Shown here piece by piece: positions 25,469-34,246 of a DNA stretch of 64,000 bases. Positions within the stretch are counted from its first letter, which is position 1. Each line of letters starts with the position of its first letter. Origin of the DNA: Neobacillus mesonae (lineage in GTDB: Bacteria > Bacillota > Bacilli > Bacillales > Cytobacillaceae); assembly GCF_001636315.1 (NCBI RefSeq), contig NZ_KV440949.1:3280973-3344972 (forward strand), written 5' to 3'. The notes beneath the pieces were generated by a model that saw only the letters and a program-made list of their open reading frames with translations, did not search any database and had not been told where the DNA came from. The translations under genes were made by a program, and so were the position numbers.

Positions 25469-27868
25469 TTACTTGATTGTTATTGTAACTGAATTGAAGT
25501 TGTTTCCGTTGCTAAGCGGATTATAGTTTTTCTCGATATTGCCGGCAGCGTCTACTGCGAAATAATTGATAGTTGTGGTATTATCAATTTTTAGTGTCTC
25601 AGCTAATTCACGAGTGCCGCTCAGCTGGATTTTCTTCGATTGGAACGTAGGGCGGCTGCCGTCAAGTGTATAATAAACAGTTGCCGGTTCGCTTAATTCA
25701 AACTCAACCTCTACTGGTCCATCGAACTTGCCGTTTCCAGGCACAGCTTTGGATTTCGGAGGCTGATGGTCTTTTGCATTAGCATAGGCAACTTTTATTA
25801 AACCAATTAAACCATTGGAGAACTCCATGGCCTCTTCATGTCCTTCTGAAAACGCCGGCTGGAAGCCAACTGCCTGCCATCTCTTTGTAGTGTTATTCCA
25901 TAAATCTGCCCCAACCTCGAAGTTCCAGGCGTAAATTCCCTTTTCGTACCACAGGTAGTCAGCCGAGTTACCTGCAGCGGAGTATAGGACATCCGGAATT
26001 GGACCTGTACGGCTTGGTAAAATAACTGTACCGCGGTGGTCCTGAATGTCATTTAACATGATATCAGACGCTGCCCAGTAGAAGGCTTCTTGACCTGCAG
26101 TCGGGCGTGGCAATGTAACACGCTTAGGATCATAGGCGCCAGGTGACCACATGAAGTAGCCGCCATAGCTGTGAATATTCATCGCAAACTTAATATTTGG
26201 ATTTTGGTCTGCAAGCCAGACAAGGTTTCTTGCTTCCGGCTCGGAGTTTTCAGAAGGTCCGGCAAAAGTATCACTAGTACAACTTGTTGATGCGCCAACA
26301 AATCCGTCAAATACAGAGCCGACAGAATGGTTGCGGTTTAGGTCAACTCCCCAAGAATTGCGGTATCCAGGGTCGGACGCCGTAGGCCCACAGTGGTTTG
26401 TCATATTTCTCCGCTGCATATTGTAATCGTTAAAACTGTAATTGGCACCATCCGGGTTAACTGATGGAACAAGGAAAATATCCAGATTGTCGACAAGCTT
26501 TCTTGTCTCACTGTCCTGGTCATAATTACGCAGCAGGCGCTCTGCTGTTTCAATCGTCACAAGAGGTGTGACCCATTCACGGGCATGCTCCTGAGCGTAG
26601 CCAAGAACCCCCGGTTTAGAACCGTCGCGATGCTTTCCGATACGGATTGCCTTGACCGTAAACGGATCGCGGGATACACTTGAAGGCGCTTTCAAATTAT
26701 CCGTTAATGTTGCGGCTGCAGGGGCAACAACTCCGGAACCGGCATTACCGCGGTAGGTAGTCGCGGATACAAGCTGGCTGGCATTAGCATTTAAGGCATC
26801 GACGACTTGTTTTGCCGTACTAGTAACCTTGCCTGAGGCATCAGTTGCTAGATTTACTGAAATCTTTTTCCCGTCAACCGTTATTTTTAATGGGGAATTA
26901 TTGGTTCCAGGATTCTTGAAATCTACTGAAATATCATTGCCGCCTTCATGACCCCAAGCTTTTGAGGAAACGACAACAGCAAGGTTTGTAGTACCGCCAA
27001 TTGTTGCCTGAGCAAGACGTCGGTATCCGTTTGTTTTATTCGGCATGTCAATGATTTCTACTAAATTAGGAAATTCTTTTGCTAGTTTTTCTGCCCGCTC
27101 ATATAATTCATTAGGGGCCATGTAGTGGTCAACAAAGTCGGTTACATAATTTGTTTTCTTATGCTTCGGTTCTTTCCCCAGCCACTCGGTTACGTTGCTA
27201 GTAGCTGTGCCGCCAAGATTACTTTCAATTTTGACCGATGAAGGAACGGCGTCAACCTGCAAAAGTAAATAGTGATACATATATTCTCCGTAATCAACAA
27301 ATCGAGAAAGGGTTGCTGATTTTTCCACTTCACCCTCAGTCCAGGTTGCTTTAAGTGCTGTACTTGCTGATGCACCAGCACTCGTTTTTACTTCCATATA
27401 CAGGAATGTGCCAGATTGGTTGGTAAAATGATTGGCACGAAGAACCTTAAGGGTATCTTCTGATGCTGCTAGACTTGCTTGCAGCTGCATAGCTGTTTGT
27501 CTCTCAGCCACCCTGGCGTTCCATTGCGTTTCGGTAATCAAGGTATCTTTCACTTTAATACCATACGTATCTAGCATTGCAATTTCCGTTGGTGTGACAA
27601 CTGCATCTACTTCATAGACACCATTATTCTCTTCAATTCTGTGGGTAAGGTCAATGCCAAGTTCAAGCAGCTTGTCCTTCGCTTTGTCATTTGGAACTAC
27701 TAATTGCACAATAGAGACAGATTCTTCCTTTGGCAGCGGCTGGTCAGGCCGCTCTACCGCGGATGTGGGAGTACTAAGACCGGGGTAGAATGTAGAGAAC
27801 CCCAATCCGGTCACAGCAGTCATGACCATTAAATTTCTTTTCCATTTTGGTTTTTTTCTTTTTACCAA
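25469..27868 (-). CDS. Secreted M14-family carboxypeptidase with inserted domain and C-terminal chitobiase-like domain
   Basis: A 799-residue exported peptidase that starts at TTG, eight bases after GGAGGTG. It has a signal peptide to about residue 37, an N-terminal propeptide and a jelly-roll-like region (about 50-235). The M14 domain starts near 250 and holds the zinc ligands in QEHAREW, then NPDG, GVDLNRNH, NIHSYGG and the late glutamate in WNFEVGAD. Between GYRRLAQATIGG and FTVKAIRIGK about 110 residues are inserted (AWGHEGGNDISVDF through ATTYRGNAG), a domain resembling ones in phage and flagellar proteins. The C-terminus (about 715-799) is a chitobiase/hexosaminidase C-terminal-like domain (ATVYYTLDGSRPT), probably for carbohydrate or wall contact. 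Confidence 0.85.
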   Translation of the reverse strand: MVKRKKPKWKRNLMVMTAVTGLGFSTFYPGLSTPTSAVERPDQPLPKEESVSIVQLVVPNDKAKDKLLELGIDLTHRIEENNGVYEVDAVVTPTEIAMLDTYGIKVKDTLITETQWNARVAERQTAMQLQASLAASEDTLKVLRANHFTNQSGTFLYMEVKTSAGASASTALKATWTEGEVEKSATLSRFVDYGEYMYHYLLLQVDAVPSSVKIESNLGGTATSNVTEWLGKEPKHKKTNYVTDFVDHYMAPNELYERAEKLAKEFPNLVEIIDMPNKTNGYRRLAQATIGGTTNLAVVVSSKAWGHEGGNDISVDFKNPGTNNSPLKITVDGKKISVNLATDASGKVTSTAKQVVDALNANASQLVSATTYRGNAGSGVVAPAAATLTDNLKAPSSVSRDPFTVKAIRIGKHRDGSKPGVLGYAQEHAREWVTPLVTIETAERLLRNYDQDSETRKLVDNLDIFLVPSVNPDGANYSFNDYNMQRRNMTNHCGPTASDPGYRNSWGVDLNRNHSVGSVFDGFVGASTSCTSDTFAGPSENSEPEARNLVWLADQNPNIKFAMNIHSYGGYFMWSPGAYDPKRVTLPRPTAGQEAFYWAASDIMLNDIQDHRGTVILPSRTGPIPDVLYSAAGNSADYLWYEKGIYAWNFEVGADLWNNTTKRWQAVGFQPAFSEGHEEAMEFSNGLIGLIKVAYANAKDHQPPKSKAVPGNGKFDGPVEVEFELSEPATVYYTLDGSRPTFQSKKIQLSGTRELAETLKIDNTTTINYFAVDAAGNIEKNYNPLSNGNNFNSVTITIK

Positions 27869-28268
27869 AAAACTGCACCTCCAAAACTATCAATGATTTT
27901 GTAATACAAGCTTATATTAAAATGGATATTCATAATTTTATGTCAAAAAATCTGACAAATAGTTTATTTCGTTCAACAAAATTTTTAAAATAAAAATATT
28001 TACTATTATGTTAGTAAACAAAGGTCAAAACATGAATTAATACATATTCGTCATAGCAAGTGCAAATTTAATACATTAATATAACAGCTTTTATAGTACG
28101 GACCTGAGCCGCAGTCTAATGCTGTCGATAAATGTTTGAATATGGAGATATAAAATTTATCGAAAAATTTAAAAGCGCTTGATTTCCGTTTTTGTTATAA
28201 TCAAGGTAGGATATTATTACCATTTTTATGTATTTAAAGAGCCGAACGAAAACGAAAGGGGTGGCATT
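27869..28268. other. Intergenic region between divergent genes
   Basis: AT-rich. TATAAT at 28195-28200 is a likely -10 for the rightward DUF2157 gene; the matching -35 is not clear. No repeats or RNA motifs were seen. Confidence 0.4.
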
Positions 28269-29348
28269 ATGATGCGGATTGTTCGAGAGAAGGAGCTGGA
28301 GTTTTTAAGGAACGAGCTTAATTACTTGGCGGAATCGGAAGTGATTACGGCCGAGAAGGCGGAAGAGATTCAATCGCTGTATGAAGCAAGAGAGAAGCCT
28401 TCTTTTACGCGGACGCTTTTGTATGTGGGATCCATTTTAATTGGTGCCGGGATCCTCAGTTTTATCGCCAGCAACTGGGCAGAGATCGCCAAGCCGGTTA
28501 AATTTCTACTAATTGTCGGCATCTTCATAGCATGCAATTTTGCCGGATTTAAGCTTGAACGCAATTACCAAAAGACGTCCAAAAGTTTTTATTACCTCGG
28601 TGTGCTTGTATTCGGGGCAGGAATTTTCTTGGTGGAGCAAATGTTTCACATTGGGGGCAGTACGCAGGATGCGTTTTTATGGTGGGGGATTGGGATTATG
28701 CCGTTAGCCTGGGTGCTGCGGGATAAGTGGATTTTGCTTGCCGCTGTGTTTTTTTTCCTTTTTCATCTCATGGATGCTCCGTATCTTCAAGGTAAAGTCA
28801 TTCCTATTTGGATGATTCTTATCATCGCCGCAATATATTTTTTAAATGGAAAAATTGGTTTTTCAAAAGGAATTGCTCTTGTAAACGGGGTTCTTCAGTT
28901 AGCCTTTTTAGCCACAGTGATTAGCTTTTTTATCACTAGAATGAGGGCATTCGATGAGCCTTATATTTTTGGAATTATCTATTTAGCAATAGGTATCGCA
29001 TTAGTCTTGAATAAGGGGAAAATTCATGATATTTACGTGTATTTAGGATATATCACACATGGGGGAGCGGCATTGCTATTGTCCTTCAAGGACTCGTGGC
29101 CGATGGAACTGCCATCGCTGTATATTCCTTTTTCGCTGGCGTATCTCCTGTTTCTCTTATTCTTGATCAAACGAGGAAGCCTGTTCAGCATCATTCTTTT
29201 ATGTGTTATGATTTTCCGTTTTTATCTTGATCTATCCTTTGAGTTTTTACCGAAATCGTTCGTCTTTATTATCGGCGGCGTCCTTTTACTAGGCTTTGGG
29301 TTTTATTTTGAAAAACAAAGGCGGAAGGGAGAGGGCAAACATGTTTAA
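28269..29348 (+). CDS. DUF2157-family membrane protein
   Basis: A membrane protein of about 359 residues. The soluble N-terminus (about 55 residues, rich in Glu and Arg) carries the DUF2157 start, followed by ten or so hydrophobic helices, beginning with RTLLYVGSILIGAGILSFIASNW. The start at 28269 follows AAAGGGGTGG; the frame is open upstream but without a site. The next gene encodes a GDYXXLXY protein, a pairing that recurs in many bacteria. The function is unknown; an envelope-related role is a guess. Confidence 0.8.
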   Translation: MMRIVREKELEFLRNELNYLAESEVITAEKAEEIQSLYEAREKPSFTRTLLYVGSILIGAGILSFIASNWAEIAKPVKFLLIVGIFIACNFAGFKLERNYQKTSKSFYYLGVLVFGAGIFLVEQMFHIGGSTQDAFLWWGIGIMPLAWVLRDKWILLAAVFFFLFHLMDAPYLQGKVIPIWMILIIAAIYFLNGKIGFSKGIALVNGVLQLAFLATVISFFITRMRAFDEPYIFGIIYLAIGIALVLNKGKIHDIYVYLGYITHGGAALLLSFKDSWPMELPSLYIPFSLAYLLFLLFLIKRGSLFSIILLCVMIFRFYLDLSFEFLPKSFVFIIGGVLLLGFGFYFEKQRRKGEGKHV

Positions 29349-29883
29349 TCGGCCGAAATTGTTGCTATTGGCTTGTGCAGTACCGGTGCTCATTCTTCTG
29401 GCAATGTGTTACAAGCCCCTTCTTACGTTGTCTTCTGGGCAGGAAATAACTTTGCAGACTAAGCCGGTGGACCCTTCGGATTTGTTCCGCGGTGATTACG
29501 TCATCCTTCGCTATGAAGCAGAGGAGATCCCGAAAGAATTGGTAGATCAAGATGTGATTAAGCAGATGGATCGAGGCTGGAACTGGGGACTGGAAGAGCT
29601 GGGAGTGTATGTTGTTTTGGAGAATAAGGATGGCATCGACCATCCCGTGAAAGTAACGCTGCAAAAACCGAAGAACGGAGTATACCTAAAGGGTAAGCTG
29701 GATTATATTGGGACAAATGGTGAAGGAGGCGAAGTAGCCTTCATCCAATACAGCCTCGACAAATACTACGTCGAAGACAACACAGGCACCAAATGGGAAG
29801 AAGCCTCCACCAAAGGCCAAATCCTCGCCAAAGCCAAAGTCAAAAACGGCTACGCCATACTAACCGATATCGAAATGGAATAA
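29341..29883 (+). CDS. GDYXXLXY-domain membrane-anchored protein
   Basis: A 180-residue protein with one N-terminal membrane helix and the eponymous motif in DLFRGDYVILRYE. It starts at ATG 29341, overlapping the DUF2157 stop by eight bases, with GGAGAGGG just upstream, so the two are co-translated and probably work together. The last ~130 bases are exceptionally A+C rich (43 of 60 in 29761-29820 and 41 of 60 in 29821-29880); a perfect palindrome copy lies 27 bases after the stop. Confidence 0.82.
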   Translation: MFNRPKLLLLACAVPVLILLAMCYKPLLTLSSGQEITLQTKPVDPSDLFRGDYVILRYEAEEIPKELVDQDVIKQMDRGWNWGLEELGVYVVLENKDGIDHPVKVTLQKPKNGVYLKGKLDYIGTNGEGGEVAFIQYSLDKYYVEDNTGTKWEEASTKGQILAKAKVKNGYAILTDIEME

Positions 29884-29910
29884 ACGGTTTAAAGTTAAAA
29901 AATGTAAATG

Positions 29911-29953
29911 GGTGTCAGGCACCATGTGAATTTTTCACATGGTGCCTGACACC
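29911..29953. repeat. 43-bp palindromic repeat, copy 3
   Basis: Perfect 20-base arms around TTT, between two convergent genes. Confidence 0.95.
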
Positions 29954-29969
29954 CAAACTAAACCTTTGC

Positions 29970-30074
29970 TTATGATTTTTTGGATACTCTTATAACATTG
30001 TATACGCTGGCTGCTAAGCCGCCCCAGATGATGACGATGCCGACGATCATCATGGTGATTGCACTTCCTGACAT
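29970..30074 (-). CDS. metS: Methionine/alanine importer small subunit
   Basis: A 34-residue single-helix protein (MSGSAITMMIVGIVIIWGG..., ending RVSKKS). It begins one base after the stop codon of the transporter gene, with AAAGGAGG inside the 3' end of that gene. The small partner MetS is known to be needed with MetP in actinobacteria; the position and sequence match that pattern. It is short enough to be missed by gene finders. Confidence 0.85.
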   Translation of the reverse strand: MSGSAITMMIVGIVIIWGGLAASVYNVIRVSKKS

Positions 30075-30075
30075 G

Positions 30076-31581
30076 CTAGGCAACCTCCTTTTTATCATTT
30101 GAGTTTATGTTTGATTTCCATCCTTTAAAGGATAGGATGACACCAATGACAACAACGGCGGAAACCACTGCAACGCCTGCAGTCATGATCAGTCCGGTTG
30201 GATAGCCCTCATAGTTTTTCTCTAAGTTCTGGCGGATACTATCGAACATCATATATCCGAGCACTAGAGGTGTAATTACAGCAAGGGAGAACTTCCACCA
30301 TGCCCCGGTACGTAAGTCGGAAATGTCGTTCGCATGCTTCTGGAGACCAGTTAGTCCTTTAAAGAACCAAGCAATTAACACTACTTCTACTAATCCAGCA
30401 AGAGCCACACCGAAGTTATTAATAAAATAATCAACAATATCTAGTAAATACAACCCGCCGTTGGTAGCGTAAAGCAGTGAGATTACTGTGGCAGCAAACC
30501 CGCCGGTTAGCACTGCTTTTGTCCGCGAAACATTGAATTTCTCCTGAACCCCGGCAATAAACGTTTCAACAATTGAAATTAATGAAGTCATTCCGGCGAA
30601 AACCAGTGACAGGAAGAATAATACCCCAAATAAAGCGTTCATTCCCGGAAACTCATTAATAATACTTGGGAAAACAACGAACGCCAATCCAATTCCGCTT
30701 TTAACCACTTCATCAATAGGAACACCCTGCTGCTTGGCCATAAATCCAAGAGCCGCGAATACACCGATACCTGCAAGTAGTTCAAACCCAGAGTTGGCAA
30801 ACCCGGTAATAAAAGCATTATTGTTAATATCCGATTTTTTCGGAAGATAGCTGGAGTATGTCAGCATGATCGCAAATCCAATGGATAATGAGAAGAAAAT
30901 CTGTCCATAAGCCGCAACCCATACTTTTCCGTCAAGGATACTATCCCAGTTTGGTTTGAAGAAGGCATTTAAACCTTCCGCAGCACCATCAAGCGTTAGG
31001 GCCCGGATGACAATAATTAAAAACATAACAACCAATGTTGGAATAAAGATTTTATTTAGTTTTTCAATCCCTTTTGATACGCCTTTATAAAGGACAAATA
31101 ACGCAACTGCCCAAACAAGTAACAGTGGAATTACGACCCCGGGAACTAAATTCCCAATCACTCCCGGTGTTTCCGATAATTTTAAAACATGGCCGAATAA
31201 AAACTTGTCTGGCGCTGAGCCCCATTGGGTTCCAAATGAATAAATCGTATATTTAACGGCCCATGCAATAATCACAGCATAATAAGTACAAATGACAAAG
31301 GAGATTAAGACCTGCCACCAGCCAAGCCATTCTGCTTTTTTACTCATTCGGAAGAATGATAGCGGGGCAGAACCGCGATATTTATGACCGATTGTAAATT
31401 CTAATATTAAAATTGGGATCCCTGCTGTTAATAGTGCAAATAAATATGGGAAGAAAAAGGCACCTCCGCCATTTTCATAGGCGACGGCCGGAAACCGCCA
31501 TATATTCCCCAATCCTACTGCAGAACCCACGGCAGCCATGATAAAGCCGTATCTAGAGCCCCATTGTTGTCGATTTTCCAT
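30076..31581 (-). CDS. metP: Sodium-dependent methionine/alanine importer (NSS family)
   Basis: A 501-residue neurotransmitter:sodium symporter-type transporter with about 12 helices. The N-terminal signature WGSRYGFIMAAVGSAVGLGNIWRFP contains the sodium and substrate site of the LeuT fold. GAGG precedes the ATG. It would import methionine and/or alanine driven by sodium. The one-base link to metS supports the MetPS assignment; other amino acids cannot be excluded. Confidence 0.85.
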   Translation of the reverse strand: MENRQQWGSRYGFIMAAVGSAVGLGNIWRFPAVAYENGGGAFFFPYLFALLTAGIPILILEFTIGHKYRGSAPLSFFRMSKKAEWLGWWQVLISFVICTYYAVIIAWAVKYTIYSFGTQWGSAPDKFLFGHVLKLSETPGVIGNLVPGVVIPLLLVWAVALFVLYKGVSKGIEKLNKIFIPTLVVMFLIIVIRALTLDGAAEGLNAFFKPNWDSILDGKVWVAAYGQIFFSLSIGFAIMLTYSSYLPKKSDINNNAFITGFANSGFELLAGIGVFAALGFMAKQQGVPIDEVVKSGIGLAFVVFPSIINEFPGMNALFGVLFFLSLVFAGMTSLISIVETFIAGVQEKFNVSRTKAVLTGGFAATVISLLYATNGGLYLLDIVDYFINNFGVALAGLVEVVLIAWFFKGLTGLQKHANDISDLRTGAWWKFSLAVITPLVLGYMMFDSIRQNLEKNYEGYPTGLIMTAGVAVVSAVVVIGVILSFKGWKSNINSNDKKEVA

Positions 31582-32035
31582 AAAATTGTCCTCCTATATT
31601 ATATTTCCATATTTATTAAAATTCAGATAACTTTATTACTATCTTAATATATCAGCTTTTTTGGTAATGTCAAACTCTTTGGAATAATTTTTTAAATTAC
31701 AATTTTTACTATTCAATAAGTTTCCATCCTTTCGCACTATGGTAAATGGTGATTTATAAATGGAAGCCCTTTCAAAAAAGCTGTTTTTAGTAGAGTCGTG
31801 CAACTACCGTTCGATATTTTCTAAGAATAGTAAAAATGTTGTTAAACAAGAGAGCGAGGACCCAACGTGTATGGATCAAATGATAAGAAATCGTACTTTA
31901 TGTTCAATAGCGAAAATTCAACAAACATTTGGATGAAAAATATTGTCAACCTATTTTATAAATAGGTTGACAATAACCCACCTTCGGCATTATCTTAAAA
32001 CTATGGAAATTATGGATGGAGTGGGAGAGTAGAAT
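31582..32035. other. Intergenic region between metPS and bioY
   Basis: 454 bases without a gene. The left part should hold the leftward metPS promoter (TATATTA-rich near 31600-31650). The right part holds the BirA operator at 31942-31974. No other structure is evident. Confidence 0.5.
31942..31974 (+). promoter_or_regulatory. BirA operator of bioY
   Basis: A perfect palindrome of two 15-base arms, ATTGTCAACCTATTT and its complement, around TAT. It fits the TTGT(C/T)AACC...GGTT(A/G)ACAA pattern bound by biotin-loaded BirA. It lies about 60 bases before the biotin transporter gene. Confidence 0.88.
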
Positions 32036-32626
32036 ATGAAGTTTAGAGCGTTAGATATTACACTTATCGGAATGTTTGTTGCACTAATGGGGATTGGAGC
32101 CAACATTACGGCGATTGCTCCGTTTTTAACTGTTGGCGGAGTGCCAATCACATTGCAAACCTTTTTTGCGATTCTAGCCGGGTTAATTTTGGGGGGCAGA
32201 TTGGGCGCGGTTGCGATGACAAGTTATATGTTGGTTGGTTTAATAGGGGTCCCTGTATTTGCAAAATTTGGGGCAGGTCCTTCAACAATACTCAGCCCGA
32301 CATTTGGATTTATTGTTTCATATATTTTGATTGCTTATTTAATCGGCAAAATAGTAGAAAAGAAAAAGAGCTTGGGTGCTTTTATTACGGCAGCCCTAAT
32401 TGGAATGATTATTAATTATCTTTTCGGAACCAACTGGATGTACTATGCCTATAAACTATGGTTTACAGCACCGGAAGGCTTTACTTACCAAATGGCCTGG
32501 CTATGGATGGTCCCACCGCTGCCAAAAGACATTGTACTATCCATCTTCGCAGCAATCATGGCACACAGACTTGAAAAAACCGTACTATCCAAAGGCCAAT
32601 TCAAAAACCTGAAAAGAGCCTCCTAA
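32036..32626 (+). CDS. bioY: Biotin transporter substrate-binding component BioY
   Basis: A 196-residue membrane protein, the S component of an energy-coupling-factor transporter. The BioY signature VGGVPITLQTFFAILAGLILGGRLGA and the GPSTILSPTFGF stretch are clear, with six helices. It captures biotin at the membrane, alone or with the general EcfAA'T module. Its expression is predicted to be repressed by BirA through the upstream palindrome. The final 100 bases turn A+C rich next to the repeat. Confidence 0.93.
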   Translation: MKFRALDITLIGMFVALMGIGANITAIAPFLTVGGVPITLQTFFAILAGLILGGRLGAVAMTSYMLVGLIGVPVFAKFGAGPSTILSPTFGFIVSYILIAYLIGKIVEKKKSLGAFITAALIGMIINYLFGTNWMYYAYKLWFTAPEGFTYQMAWLWMVPPLPKDIVLSIFAAIMAHRLEKTVLSKGQFKNLKRAS

Positions 32627-32638
32627 ATAGTGGGTTTT

Positions 32639-32681
32639 GGTGTCAGGCACCATGTGAATTTTTCACATGGTGCCTGACACC
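32639..32681. repeat. 43-bp palindromic repeat, copy 4
   Basis: Perfect 20-base arms around TTT, 12 bases after the bioY stop. The right-hand top strand is G+T rich and is the 3' end of a minus-strand gene. Confidence 0.95.
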
Positions 32682-32705
32682 AACGATAACATTAATAACA
32701 ACATC

Positions 32706-32747
32706 AAAAAGTGGTATAACCAATATACGGTTATACCACTTTTTTGT
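32706..32747. terminator. Bidirectional terminator between bioY and the diguanylate cyclase gene
   Basis: Perfect 16-base stem (32706-32721 with 32729-32744), with A and T runs on both sides. It overlaps the last codons of the minus-strand gene. Confidence 0.85.
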
Positions 32748-33981
32748 CTGATTGGGCTTTTTGGGCGGAGACTTTGTTTTTCCCAAGCTGTTTGGATTTG
32801 ATGAGGAGCTCGTCTGCTTGGACGTAGCCCTTTTCCATGGAACTAAGCTCAGTTATTTTGTCGTAATAGAGCCCGAATGAGCCGGTGCAGCCAACTGTAA
32901 TCTCTCCCCCGCCGTATTCTGCCAGCACGGAATTGTTTCTAATTTCATCACGCATCATCCTTACCAAATCCAGTGTCTCCTCGAAGTTTCGTTTTCGCAG
33001 GTAAATTGTAAATTCTTCCCCGCCGCTTCTAAACAAATAATCATCTTGAGAGAGAAACTTTTTTAATGTGGCGGCGAAATGCTGAATCACTTTATCTCCG
33101 ACGGCATGGTTATAGCTGTCGTTTATTTGTTTGAAATAATCAATATCAGCAACCACAATGCCGATACGCTCTTCTCGTTTATTGAATTCGGCCATTATTT
33201 GATCCATATAGGTTCGGTTATACGCGCCTGTTAAAAAGTCGGTATAGGCCATCTGCTCGAACTTGTCCCGTTCAAGCTTATTTTGAATGCTTTGCTGTTT
33301 AGAATGAAACGATCTGCTGACAATATAGTTCAGGAGGAATAGAACAATTAATAATTCCCATTGCCCATTTTGTAAAAATAGGAATAAAAATCCATTAGAT
33401 AATGCTGCTTTCCCATAATCCAGCAGACTGACACTTTTTAAAATAAAGTTACTTGCTTCTTTGAAGGATTTTAAATCGCCCATAATTTTAAAGACGATAA
33501 CCATAAATGTTCTAGAAAGATAAGAGGACAGACAAGTTAATAGAAATAAAAGAATCCAAAATCCAAACGGAATTGATTGAAAACTATTATAAAAGTATTG
33601 AAACAAAAAGTAAGCGATAGAATTCGTAATAACAAAGACGCCAATATTATAAAAAGTATCGGTAAATTCCGTAGGGTCGGCTGTTTTAGTCCATTTTCGG
33701 TAAAAATAAACTGTAAAGCGATAAACCGCCTCAAAAATGAATAGCCCAAACGGTCCGGTAAACATGACAAACGACAAATCATAACTGATTCCATAATCAA
33801 TGTTTGTGCTGCCATTTTTCGAGAAAATGCGCAGATGGTAATATAAAGCGGAAAATAGCCAGTACAATGACAGCGCCTTCAAAAAATCACTCTGACTTGT
33901 TAAAATACCGGCTGAACTAAAAGCAATCACCAAAGCTATCAAAAAAAGTGAAAGATCATAAACTTTTGCTTTTGGCATCAC
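32731..33981 (-). CDS. Membrane-bound diguanylate cyclase (GGDEF)
   Basis: A 416-residue protein. Residues 1 to about 235 form six to eight membrane helices, a sensor-like region without a named motif that I recognise. A short coiled linker (QQSIQNKLERDKFEQMAYTD) leads into the GGDEF domain (DFLTGAYNRTYM, then active site RSGGEEF around residue 320), so it should make cyclic di-GMP. GAGGGG lies before GTG 33981 and ATG 33978; either could start. The 3' end lies in a G+T-rich (top strand) tract beside the repeat. Confidence 0.87.
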   Translation of the reverse strand: MMPKAKVYDLSLFLIALVIAFSSAGILTSQSDFLKALSLYWLFSALYYHLRIFSKNGSTNIDYGISYDLSFVMFTGPFGLFIFEAVYRFTVYFYRKWTKTADPTEFTDTFYNIGVFVITNSIAYFLFQYFYNSFQSIPFGFWILLFLLTCLSSYLSRTFMVIVFKIMGDLKSFKEASNFILKSVSLLDYGKAALSNGFLFLFLQNGQWELLIVLFLLNYIVSRSFHSKQQSIQNKLERDKFEQMAYTDFLTGAYNRTYMDQIMAEFNKREERIGIVVADIDYFKQINDSYNHAVGDKVIQHFAATLKKFLSQDDYLFRSGGEEFTIYLRKRNFEETLDLVRMMRDEIRNNSVLAEYGGGEITVGCTGSFGLYYDKITELSSMEKGYVQADELLIKSKQLGKNKVSAQKAQSDKKVV

Positions 33982-34246
33982 CGTTTTACCCCTCTCAAAG
34001 AACCTTCTAAAAAGACAAGAATGTCATCAAATTTTTCCGCTATCCTACCTCTATTTTACAAAATTTCAGGCTTAATCGTATAGCAAATTTAAAATTCATT
34101 TGTAAAAATCGTAAAAAATTGTCATTAGTGTGAATAGGTGAGAGTTAGCGGGATCACCCTATTTGGTAATTTCAAACATTGTTGTAAATTTGAAAATTTG
34201 TTACATTAGAAAAGTAATTTTTTAAAAAGAAAGAAGGGGAGAAACT
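33982..34246. other. Intergenic region upstream of the AGCS symporter
   Basis: AT-rich divergent promoter region. An imperfect hairpin AATAGGTGA.../TCACCCTATT at 34133-34163 is the only structure seen; I do not recognise it as a known riboswitch. Confidence 0.4.

Noticed and set aside
34133..34163. Possible glycine riboswitch upstream of the AGCS symporter
   Set aside because: Only one imperfect hairpin is present; the conserved glycine-aptamer elements are not recognisable.
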